NCBI GenBank assembly: GCA_964353255.1
Contig: CAYGVJ010000023.1
Span: 1-45,749 of the forward strand
Direction: 5' to 3'
DNA: 45,749 bases
Source of the DNA: VFZS01 sp964353255
Lineage (GTDB): Bacteria; Acidobacteriota; Terriglobia; Bryobacterales; Bryobacteraceae
Both the position numbers and the translations under genes were made by a program. The stretch's first letter is position 1. Every line of letters begins with the position of its first letter. The notes below the pieces were generated by a model, which searched no databases, was not told where the DNA came from, and saw only the letters and a program-made list of their open reading frames with translations. Shown here in pieces: positions 38,950 through 45,749 of the stretch.

Positions 38950-41453
38950 TGAACGGACCTGGCCGCGCTCAGAAAGTTCGCGAATATGCGGAACGCTCCC
39001 GGGACTCCGGCGGGCAACTGCCGGAACCACGAATACGCCGTGAAGATGTAGACGCCTTGGCCGTAGCGCGCGTAAAGAGTCCCTCCCGAAAGAGGCGCCT
39101 CATTGGGGTCGTGCGATTCGAACAGCGGCTCGTAACGGGCGTCCCACTGGGAAGCGAAGTTCAACCCGCGCTCCTGAACCCAGCCTCGAAAATCCTCGTC
39201 GCTGATTTTGTTCGGCGCTGCCAGCAGCGGGTGCGCCGGATTCAGGAATGTAACCGGCGCCTCTTCGACCGAAACGCGGGCGCGCCCTACCTGGAAAGGG
39301 TACGGTCCCATCCCCTCCAGACCTGCCGGCGAGCGGGGGTCCGCCACGTTGTATTGCACGACCAGCGTGCCGCCCCGCTGGAGGTAATCCATCAGCCGGG
39401 GCTGGTTGGCGGCGAGGTCCGCTCGAACGTTGTACGCCCGGACGCCGGTGACGATGGCGTCGAAGCGGCTGAGGTCCCCGCGGGCCAGGTCCTCGGCTCC
39501 GAGCAGCGTCACCTCGCATCCCAATTGCCGGAGCGCGTCGGGCACCTCGTCCCCGGCGCCCATCACGTAGCCGACCCTACTGGCGAGCGTGCGTGCGTCG
39601 GTACGGACGAGCCGGGCAGTGGATGGCGGGAAGATCGTCTGAGGCGGAATGCCCTCGTAGGCGATCACGCGCATGTCGGAAGAAATCTCCCGTTCGTTCA
39701 GCCTGGCCACGGCACGCAACTCGCCGCTGGCGGCGCCCGTGGGCGGACTGACCGTGAAGGATAAGGCCGTTTCCTCGTTCGCGCCCGCCATCCGGAATGC
39801 CGAGGAGTTCGGCTCAACGCGCCAGCCCTCGGGCGCCTCCAGCCGGAGTTCACCGGACGCGCCGTTGACGATGCTGCGCAGTAGCACCTCGACCGTCTTC
39901 GCCCTCGCCTCCGGGAACACCAACACCGGCTCGGAGATACTGACGGTGACTGGCGGCACGACGACCAGCGGCCTGGTGGTCTCACCTCCTACCCGGTCAA
40001 CATAGCGGCGAATCACGGGGCGCACGAACTCGATCTCCTCCGAGCCGGCCTGGATCCGTATTCGTGCCTGGAGGATGGCGGAAGGCTCGGGCAGTCCCAC
40101 CAGTCGTTGATCCTCGATGACGTAGGTGAAGCCAGTGCTGGGTTTCTCCAGCCAGAACGGCTGCGAATAGGGCTGGTCCGCCGGGATCGTGATCTTGAGG
40201 GAACGGCGGTCGGGCTGGTTATATGCCAGCGGGAGCGCCGCGAACTCCTCCGCCGGCGCTCCGGCCATCCCCTCCAGCTTCACGCCCTTGAGAGCCAGCG
40301 GGAACCGGGAACGATTGACGGTCTCGAAGTTGACCTGGAGCGATTCTCCCGGAACCACCCCGTGGCGGTCCGTCGAGGCAGCGAGGTAAAGCCCCGTGCA
40401 CAGGGCGATCGCTTCGTCGAGTTCCTGGAGCTTCAGGGTGGCCCACGGGTGTTTGATGGCGGCGACCAGCGGGCGCGCCTTGACGAGCAGCGGGACCGTC
40501 TTCTCGGGCTGCTCGGGCACGAAGGTCCTGGCCGCCTCCGCCAGGATCTTCGCCACCTCCGCCCCGCCGGGGAGACGGTTCCAGGTCGTGTCGATTCCGT
40601 CGAAGATGTCACCTGCGGCCGGCTCGCCGGCCAGGTGGACCGCAGAACTCACGGAAGGCCCCCGCCGCTCCGGCGCGCCCATCCCTTGGGTCCGGTGCAG
40701 GCTGCGGCTCATGCCGGCGATTTCCGTGTAGGAGAACCCGAGCAGCGGATCGAATTCGCCAGTGTCCATTCGGGTCCCGCTTGCGGCTCCGCCACCGGCC
40801 GCCGCCCCAGGGCCGAAACCAACCAACAGAAGCCGTCTGGCCTGCCACGGCTGCACCCAGCGCAGTTGTTCGGGGAAGCGGGTCTTGTCGGCCGCGGCGG
40901 TGTACGCTTCCCGGCCCAGGATTCCGGACGCCTGATGATGCCCGTGCCCCCCAGTAACGCCGAGCACAATCACGTCCGGGCGGAAGCGCCGGATCGTCCA
41001 CACCACGTCGGCAAGGATCGCCTCATGGCCCCACTTGGCGAAGGTCTCGTCTGCCGACTTCGAGAAGCCGAAGTCGATCGCTCGGGTGAAGAACTGCTCG
41101 CCGCCGTCGATTCTGCGGGCAGCCAGAAGTTCCTGAGTGCGGATCAGCCCAAGCAGCTCGCCCTGCTCCGAACCGATCAGATTCTGGCCGCCGTCGCCGC
41201 GCGTCAGCGAGAGATAAGCGGCCCGGGCTTTGCGGCCCCTGGCAAGATAGGCCAGCAGCGCCGCGTTCTCGTCATCCGGATGCGCTCCCATCGTCAGGAC
41301 GCTGCCCAGGACGGTGAGCCGCTCCAGGGCGAGCTGGGTCTGGACGGCTCCCGCGAGATTGCGCTGGGCGGGCGCCGGAGGGTGCAACAGGCTTAGAAGA
41401 AGGGAAAGGCCGATGAGGCGCGGCCGCGCGTGGATGATGGATCGTGAAGTCAC
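38946..41453 (-). CDS. Secreted PIG-L/LmbE-family deacetylase-like protein with ThuA-like C-terminal region
   Basis: 835 aa from GTG 41453, giving the signal sequence RPRLIGLSLLLSLLHPPAPA. The PIG-L zinc-hydrolase signature is LTMGAHPDDENAALLAYLAR, followed by YLSLTRGDGGQNLIGSEQGE and the distal VLGVTGGHGHHQASG. The middle (about 330-600) is a beta-rich region. The last ~200 residues (DAIVTGVRAYNVRADLAANQ, RLMDYLQRGGTLVVQYNVAD) resemble a ThuA/GATase-like fold. Family members de-N-acetylate GlcNAc-containing substrates. Coupled to a membrane microprotein and an SSS transporter, pointing to extracytoplasmic processing plus uptake of an amino-sugar compound. Confidence 0.88.
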   Translation of the reverse strand: MTSRSIIHARPRLIGLSLLLSLLHPPAPAQRNLAGAVQTQLALERLTVLGSVLTMGAHPDDENAALLAYLARGRKARAAYLSLTRGDGGQNLIGSEQGELLGLIRTQELLAARRIDGGEQFFTRAIDFGFSKSADETFAKWGHEAILADVVWTIRRFRPDVIVLGVTGGHGHHQASGILGREAYTAAADKTRFPEQLRWVQPWQARRLLLVGFGPGAAAGGGAASGTRMDTGEFDPLLGFSYTEIAGMSRSLHRTQGMGAPERRGPSVSSAVHLAGEPAAGDIFDGIDTTWNRLPGGAEVAKILAEAARTFVPEQPEKTVPLLVKARPLVAAIKHPWATLKLQELDEAIALCTGLYLAASTDRHGVVPGESLQVNFETVNRSRFPLALKGVKLEGMAGAPAEEFAALPLAYNQPDRRSLKITIPADQPYSQPFWLEKPSTGFTYVIEDQRLVGLPEPSAILQARIRIQAGSEEIEFVRPVIRRYVDRVGGETTRPLVVVPPVTVSISEPVLVFPEARAKTVEVLLRSIVNGASGELRLEAPEGWRVEPNSSAFRMAGANEETALSFTVSPPTGAASGELRAVARLNEREISSDMRVIAYEGIPPQTIFPPSTARLVRTDARTLASRVGYVMGAGDEVPDALRQLGCEVTLLGAEDLARGDLSRFDAIVTGVRAYNVRADLAANQPRLMDYLQRGGTLVVQYNVADPRSPAGLEGMGPYPFQVGRARVSVEEAPVTFLNPAHPLLAAPNKISDEDFRGWVQERGLNFASQWDARYEPLFESHDPNEAPLSGGTLYARYGQGVYIFTAYSWFRQLPAGVPGAFRIFANFLSAARSVQ

Positions 41454-41549
41454 TGTGTCGTCCAGGACCTTATTCCACCAGAGCTTGAGCCTCCGGCACA
41501 ACTGGGCGCCCGGAATGCCGGCGCCCAAGTGCCGCACGGTTTCTCGCGC

Positions 41550-41555
41550 TAGAAT
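41550..41555 (+). promoter_or_regulatory. -10 element of the lipoprotein gene, apparently leaderless
   Basis: TAGAAT ends eight bases before the ATG at 41564, leaving essentially no leader. There is no convincing -35. Confidence 0.4.
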
Positions 41556-41563
41556 GGGCCGAG

Positions 41564-42208
41564 ATGGGCCGCAGCATTCGACCGGCGCGCAAGCTGTGGA
41601 CCTGCCTGCCGCTGTTCCTGCTCCTGGCGGCCTGCACCCGCGACGCCCCCAAACCGCCGCCGGGGAAACCTCAGGAACCGGCCAAGCCCCCCAAACCCGT
41701 CTCGGCGCAGTATGCCTGCCGGCAAATGTACCTGGCGGCGCGCGCCTGGGCCCCGGATGCTCAGCTCCTGCGGCTGTCAAATGTGCCCTTGCCGGAATTC
41801 AAGACCGAGCAGGGGAAGGCCGGGGCTTGGCAGGCGACGTTCGTCTCGGAACAGACGGGCCGCGCCCGAACCTTCACCTACTCGGTCACCGAGGGCCCGG
41901 GCAACCTGCACCAGGGCGTCTTCATGGGACCGGAAGAGAGCTGGGCCGGCTCGCGCGGCCAGGCGCGCCCGTTCACCATCCTGGCCTTCAAGGTGGATGC
42001 GACGGCTGCCTTGGAGACTGCGCTCAAGCGGGGCGGCGCGGATTACGCCAGCAAGCACCCGGATGTGCCGGTCAATTTCCTGCTCGAGCTCACGCCGCGT
42101 TTCTCCGACCCGGTCTGGCGGGTGATCTGGGGGGGATCGGTGGGGACCAGCGCCTTCTCGGTTCTGGTGGACGCCGCGACCGGAGAGTACAAGCAGACAC
42201 TGCGGTAG
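41564..42208 (+). CDS. Lipoprotein of unknown function
   Basis: 214 aa. Lipoprotein signal LPLFLLLAACTRD, then a Pro/Lys-rich linker (KPPPGKPQEPAKPPKP). The mature part has YACRQMYLAARAWAPDAQLL and later TILAFKVDATAALETALKRG, ELTPRFSDPVWRVIWGGSVG, TSAFSVLVDAATGEYKQTLR; the ending resembles a PepSY-like sandwich where a protein self-inspects its own beta sheet (VLVDAATG). No enzyme motif. Divergent from the PIG-L operon. Its last 131 bp recur at 45358-45488 with 126 identical. Confidence 0.85.
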   Translation: MGRSIRPARKLWTCLPLFLLLAACTRDAPKPPPGKPQEPAKPPKPVSAQYACRQMYLAARAWAPDAQLLRLSNVPLPEFKTEQGKAGAWQATFVSEQTGRARTFTYSVTEGPGNLHQGVFMGPEESWAGSRGQARPFTILAFKVDATAALETALKRGGADYASKHPDVPVNFLLELTPRFSDPVWRVIWGGSVGTSAFSVLVDAATGEYKQTLR

Positions 42209-42362
42209 ATCCTAAGGGCTTCTCATCCCACCCGACTTTGCAGCGCTCGTCAACGGCACACTACGAGTCCCGTTCAAAGCTCGCTGTAAAAACCTCCTCT
42301 GATTTTCTGCCCGCCCTCTGACGCCATGTGTAACGGCCGGCATGAGCCGCCGTGATTTGGGG

Positions 42363-43804
42363 TGTCGTTAGCATGTCAAGATGTCCGGTTTTGTTAGCAC
42401 GTGATCTGTCCGGTTTCACTAGGCAGCCCTCCGTCTGGTACTTGATTTGGAGAGAGGGAGAATCGTAGTCGTCGCGGCTGTGGGAAAGTGGGAATCTCGC
42501 GCTTTCTGCGAGATTTCCACTTTTCCACAGCCCCCGCCGCGCGCGCTTGCTTTCCTTTCGCAGGGCGCCCCCGCGGCGTCGAAACGTCCCACCAGGTGCG
42601 GTCCGTAGCGCGCCGACACCGTCCCGTCCAGGTGCTCATGGAGGGTCACGGTGCAACCCGCAAGGCTGTGCCGCCAGCGGCTCTTCTCCAACTGCCAGAC
42701 CCGCTCCCGCAGCGTGATGGTGTTGTCCTTGGCCACCACCCGCTCCGTTTGGACCGAGAAGACCCACTCCAGGTCCCGCCGGCTGTAGGGGCGAAAGGCC
42801 GTGCCCTTTTCCGCAGACGGGACCGCGAACTTGTGGTTCAACTCCGCGATGTAGCGCTCGCGCAGGAACCGGTTGGCCTCTTCCCGCATGCTGATCCCCG
42901 CCAGCCGTAGCTCCTGCGGCAGCCGTCCCTGCCAGGTGCCGAAGTTCCGCTCGCTGCGGCCCCGCGCCTGCGGCGAGTAGGCCGGAATCATCTGGACGCC
43001 CAGCTCTCGCAGCGCTCGGCCCACCTGCGTCAGCCGGTACTTGTCCACCGGCTCGCCGGCCTTCGGCGTGAGGAAGAAATGGCTGGCCCGGTCACTGTAG
43101 AGGGCGCAGAACAAGCCCCGCCTCTCGATCACCTCGCGCAAGGCGGCCATCACCGTCCGCGTCGATTCCTCCTCCACCAGTTGGGCGTAGTAGATCTCGC
43201 TGGTGGCATCGTCCAGGATCACCAGCAGGTCGTACCAGCGCTCGTCCTGGAACCAGCGGTGCGGGCTGCCGTCGATGTGCAGCAGCATCCCCGGCAGCGG
43301 CCGCCGCGCGCGCCGCCGCCGGTGCGGCCCGCGCTTGCGCCGCCGGGCCACCAGACCCGCTCCCTGCAGCGCCTGCTTCACCCAGGTATAGCTCAGCCGG
43401 ATGCCGTGCTCCTCCCCCAGCTTCTCGTGAAAGTGCCGCACGTTGAAATCCCCGTAGCGCTCCTGGTACAGCCGCAGCACCCCCTCGCAGACCTTCAGCG
43501 GAACCCGCTTGGGGCTCGGGCGGCCTTTGCGCCGATCGGCTAGGCCGTCATAGCCGTGCTGCTCCAGTCGCTCTCGCCACCGCCGCATCGTCCGGTCCGT
43601 CACCCCGATGATCTCCGCCGCATCCCACCAGGTGATCCTTTTCGCCATCGCCTTCAACAGCACATCCTGTAGTTTCATCATCCGCTCCACTTCGGCGCCT
43701 GGGTACTGTTGGGTTCCGTTCACCCATCCAGCCTCTCAGTTCCCCAGTCTCAAAGCGGACAGATCGTGTGTGAATTCCACCGGACAGATCACATGCTAAC
43801 AACA
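42363..43804. mobile_element. Complete ISNCY-type insertion sequence
   Basis: 1442 bp. Ends TGTCGTTAGCATGT and, inverted, TGTTGTTAGCATGT, each followed by further copies of GATCTGTCCGG-type subterminal motifs. It is flanked by an exact 15-bp direct repeat CGCCGTGATTTGGGG at 42348-42362 and 43805-43819, the target duplication. One transposase gene fills it. The preserved repeat implies a fairly recent insertion, just upstream of the promoter of the lipoprotein gene at 44197. Confidence 0.88.
42419..43723 (-). CDS. ISNCY-family DDE transposase
   Basis: 434 aa from GTG 43723 (an ATG at 43681 with GGAG upstream is possible). N-terminal helix-turn-helix: ITWWDAAEIIGVTDRTMRRW, RERLEQHGYDGLADRRKGRP. 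The catalytic core shows the first Asp in MLLHIDGSPHRWFQDERWYD, the second in LFCALYSDRASHFF, and the Glu in YSPQARGRSERNFGTWQGRL, the DDE arrangement of integrase-like transposases. The C-terminal part (TVTLHEHLDGTVSARYGPHL) is a beta-barrel as in the family. Full length and apparently intact. Confidence 0.93.
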   Translation of the reverse strand: MNGTQQYPGAEVERMMKLQDVLLKAMAKRITWWDAAEIIGVTDRTMRRWRERLEQHGYDGLADRRKGRPSPKRVPLKVCEGVLRLYQERYGDFNVRHFHEKLGEEHGIRLSYTWVKQALQGAGLVARRRKRGPHRRRRARRPLPGMLLHIDGSPHRWFQDERWYDLLVILDDATSEIYYAQLVEEESTRTVMAALREVIERRGLFCALYSDRASHFFLTPKAGEPVDKYRLTQVGRALRELGVQMIPAYSPQARGRSERNFGTWQGRLPQELRLAGISMREEANRFLRERYIAELNHKFAVPSAEKGTAFRPYSRRDLEWVFSVQTERVVAKDNTITLRERVWQLEKSRWRHSLAGCTVTLHEHLDGTVSARYGPHLVGRFDAAGAPCERKASARGGGCGKVEISQKARDSHFPTAATTTILPLSKSSTRRRAA

Positions 43805-43819
43805 CGCCGTGATTTGGGG

Positions 43820-43848
43820 TTGACGCCTCCTCGACATCGTGTCATACT
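43820..43848 (+). promoter_or_regulatory. Promoter with a long leader, next to the IS target site
   Basis: TTGACG (43820-43825), 17-bp spacer, CATACT (43843-43848). It directly abuts the IS target duplication. The next likely gene starts at 44197, so the transcript would carry a ~340-base leader, which contains GC-rich inverted stretches but no convincing gene. Confidence 0.55.
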
Positions 43849-44196
43849 CCTTTCAAGCAACGGTAGAGTTGGGTGGCGTGGGTTGGAAAAAACCACACCC
43901 GGGCGTGAAACAGCCGCTCTTAGGTCGTTCCGCAGCACCATTTGGCCTTTCGGGGAGAGGGGCTGCACCGCAACAGGAGTCGCTGCTGCCGACTGGGCTA
44001 CCGTCAGAAGAGCCCGGTTGCTGGCCCTGCCTTATCGCCCCGTGGTCAGCAAGCTCAACCCGTATTAGCCGGGTGCGCGTCGGCGTGCAAAGAGCCGGCA
44101 ATTGCCCGGCGTGAGTGAAGACGATCTGGGCCAGGTTTTCGTGGCGCATGAGGGAGCGGTCACGGATGCCTTGATTTGGCACACAGGAGGTGCGAA

Positions 44197-45120
44197 GTGA
44201 ATCGACAAGCTTGCTTGTGGCGAATTGTGATTGCGTGCCTCTGTCTGGCTTTGGCTGGATGTGACTCCATCGACCGCGCGATTTCCGCGCTCGACCAGCA
44301 GTCCAGCGATTGGCAGGTCACGCTTAAGGAACTGGAAAGCCGGCTCGTACGCGAAGGTAAGGCCGCCCTGGCGAATGAGGTCACGCAACTCATGCAGCGC
44401 GGGATCGCGACGGGCGGCATTGAGTTCCGGTGCAACGCGGATTTCGTCGGACAACGGATGAAGCAGGCCCTGCAAAGGATTCAGGCGCGTATCAAGGGGA
44501 GACCGGCGCCGCCTCTTGAGCCGGGGTTTTGTGTTGTTTCCCCCACCGCCGTGGACATGGCGCATCGACCACAGCAGGTCGAGTACTCCGGCTACGATCT
44601 GGATGTTCAAGACCAGGGCGGGGTGCAGGCGTTTCTCACCTATGACGGCGGTGAGATTCCCCTTGCCCGTTGGGCCCAGAGACCGACTCACTACCTTATG
44701 ACGGTGGTGGTTGCTCCGACCAGTGATGTTCCTCTGTGCAACAAGGAGAACCGGCGAATTGTGCTGCGTTGGGGCAGCCATGAGATGAGTAGCGTGGCGG
44801 TGGTAAAGGCGGCATGTGAGCAGATTGACCCCGACCGAGCGCGAACCTATTTGAACCGAGAAGAGAGCCTGGCCAATCCCTGGATTCTTGGAGGAATTCG
44901 AGAGGACCATGAGTACGGCGGCACGTGTTCGGCTGGCTACCTTCGCTTCGAGCTGCGAGTCACCAAGCTGGGCGGCGACGGTCATTGCGAAGGCTGGTGG
45001 AAAGACGCGAACAATGTAGCGGACTGCCGGGGTGTCGTCCACTATGGGGCAGACAATTCAATCCGCTGCCGCGTGATCATCGGGGAGGTTCCCAGGCCCG
45101 CACCGTGCACCTGTTGGTGA
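44197..45120 (+). CDS. Lipoprotein of unknown function
   Basis: 307 aa from GTG 44197, with CAGGAGG eight bases upstream; the earlier in-frame start at 44176 lacks a ribosome site. Signal LWRIVIACLCLALAGCD with lipobox cysteine at residue 22. An alpha-helical, charged N-terminal part (DWQVTLKELESRLVREGKAA) is followed by a beta-rich half containing AFLTYDGGEIPLARWAQRPT, VLRWGSHEMSSVAVVK and several cysteines. No family was recognised. It is the single non-transposon gene of the cargo between the intact and displaced lipoprotein tails, with its own promoter. Confidence 0.75.
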   Translation: MNRQACLWRIVIACLCLALAGCDSIDRAISALDQQSSDWQVTLKELESRLVREGKAALANEVTQLMQRGIATGGIEFRCNADFVGQRMKQALQRIQARIKGRPAPPLEPGFCVVSPTAVDMAHRPQQVEYSGYDLDVQDQGGVQAFLTYDGGEIPLARWAQRPTHYLMTVVVAPTSDVPLCNKENRRIVLRWGSHEMSSVAVVKAACEQIDPDRARTYLNREESLANPWILGGIREDHEYGGTCSAGYLRFELRVTKLGGDGHCEGWWKDANNVADCRGVVHYGADNSIRCRVIIGEVPRPAPCTCW

Positions 45121-45357
45121 TTGCCGAGACGGGCGCACTCCGTTCCGCTGTGGGTGGAGGGTCGAAACAGGAGGACCCCATAGGTGTGGACGGTCTCGCT
45201 CGTGGTTCTGGGCACGGCTCTGTCGCGCATCGTCTCCAGTGCCAGATGTAGTGTGCGTCGTTCCGGGCCGGTGGAGCTGCACTATGCGTTCACCATTATC
45301 AGCGTGACGGTCTAGAAGTTTGTCCGGTAGATTCCGGAGTTGTTATGGTCAACACTG
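45121..45357. other. Gene-free spacer
   Basis: Between the lipoprotein stop and the displaced gene tail I see no coding sequence with a credible start, no repeat unit and no clear promoter. Confidence 0.5.
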
Positions 45358-45488
45358 TCCTGCTCGAGCTCACGCCGCGTTTCTCCGACCCGGTCTGGCG
45401 GGTGATCTGGGGGGGATCGGTGGGCACCAGCGCCTTCTCGGTTCTGGTGGACGCCGCGACCGGAGACTACCGGCAGACGCTGCGGTAG
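45358..45488 (+). pseudogene. Displaced 3' end of the 41564 lipoprotein gene
   Basis: 131 ungapped bases match 42078-42208 at 126 positions; the first 67 are identical, and the five differences lie toward the stop. It encodes LLELTPRFSDPVWRVIWGGS, VGTSAFSVLVDAATGDYRQT, LR and a stop, against GEYKQTLR in the intact gene. Similarity ends at the stop codon. It lies downstream of and parallel to the intact gene, offset 3280 bp. Confidence 0.9.
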
Positions 45489-45494
45489 CAGGTT

Positions 45495-45540
45495 GCTGAA
45501 AAAGTGCCTTACATGCCCTTGGGGGAGCACAGGCTGAAGC
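45495..45540. repeat. GCTGAAAAAG module with degenerate REP-like arm
   Basis: GCTGAAAAAG (45495-45504) followed by GCACAGGCTGAAGCCC (45527 onward), a decayed version of the CACAGGCT hairpin at 21686. It directly follows the displaced lipoprotein tail. Confidence 0.4.
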
Positions 45541-45546
45541 CCGATG

Positions 45547-45700
45547 GCATTTAGTTTTCCCACCACCGCACACACCGGGCTCCGTAGGGCGGGTCCCCTG
45601 ACCCGCGGCCGGCCCCCAGGCCGGCCATTCTGCGGGGGCCCAGGAAGCCCACCTGGGGGTGGGCTTGCGGTCCAGGGGGACCGCCCCACAAAAACTAGAC
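45547..45700. mobile_element. MITE-like hairpin-chain element, copy 2
   Basis: Diverged relative of 6709-6872. It keeps the order of hairpins GCGGGTC/GACCCGC, GGCCGGC/GCCGGCC, AAGCCCACC/GGTGGGCTT and GCGGTCC/GGACCGC, and TTTAGTTTTC / AAAACTA end sequences. The terminal repeats are degraded and no target duplication is visible, so it is older. In the first hairpin both arms differ from copy 1 in a pairing-preserving way. Confidence 0.75.
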
Positions 45701-45749
45701 CGAAGTTCCACCCCGCGGCAGGCAGTCCTGCGTTGATTTGACTGGACTT

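Noticed and set aside
43839..44114. 91-aa frame in the leader before the second lipoprotein
   Set aside because: Its start overlaps the -10 box, it has no ribosome site, and the composition is random.
1..45749. tRNA, rRNA, CRISPR array or replication origin
   Set aside because: No cloverleaf with conserved arms, no rRNA signature words, no spaced direct repeats and no DnaA-box cluster were seen on reading both strands.

Overview
The window looks like a chromosomal segment of a GC-rich Acidobacteriota bacterium, most likely of the Solibacter/Bryobacter type. Pointers are two proteins with the Solibacter-style TIGR03437 C-terminal domain, an Oar-type carboxypeptidase-regulatory/TonB receptor, a PEP-CTERM protein, PD40/TolB propeller proteins, and an SSS symporter translationally coupled to a tiny membrane protein and a PIG-L deacetylase. 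No rRNA, tRNA or CRISPR array was recognised.

Layout. 1-4400: TetR-controlled RND efflux operon (tetR, tolC-like, membrane-fusion protein, RND pump cut by the window edge), with a matching operator pair. 4495-6940: NACHT-type NTPase fused to an FGE-sulfatase/C-type-lectin-like domain, then a DUF433 antitoxin, a toxin remnant and a hairpin-rich MITE. 6941-11753: HDOD - deoC - GAF/PP2C - lysA on the minus strand. 12082-14130: secreted M6-like peptidase. 14141-19997: Oar-type receptor - glpD - sugar-binding lipoprotein operon. 20094-23808: a decaying exopolysaccharide locus (collapsed fragments of a nucleotidyltransferase, Wzc kinase, O-antigen ligase and FecR-like protein) that also holds an intact DUF433/DUF5615 pair. 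23777-31000: PEP-CTERM gene, PfkB kinase, Tat-exported sugar-isomerase-like protein, TPR and WD40-like proteins. 31026-35529: DUF362 protein, duplicated beta-barrel protein, ribbon-helix-helix protein, TIGR03437 protein. 36508-41453: small membrane protein and the SSS/PIG-L operon. 41564-45749: lipoprotein genes, a complete ISNCY-type element and a second MITE copy.

The most striking pattern is that four unrelated genes (lysA, the PfkB kinase, the SSS symporter and a lipoprotein) are each followed, in the same orientation, by a second diverged copy of only their own 3' end. Each intact gene and its spare tail enclose 0.6-3.1 kb of cargo, usually one small accessory gene, in three cases with its own recognisable promoter. 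The spare tails are allelic variants rather than exact duplicates, with uninterrupted identical cores of 37-67 bp in three of the four. This suggests repeated additive integration into gene tails, by Campbell-type crossover or an unknown site-specific mechanism. A strain-chimeric assembly is the main alternative.

Other notable points are a MITE family built as a chain of covarying hairpins, a REP/REPIN-like family, several apparently leaderless promoters, and a NACHT sensor whose C-terminus resembles the variable region of diversity-generating-retroelement targets.
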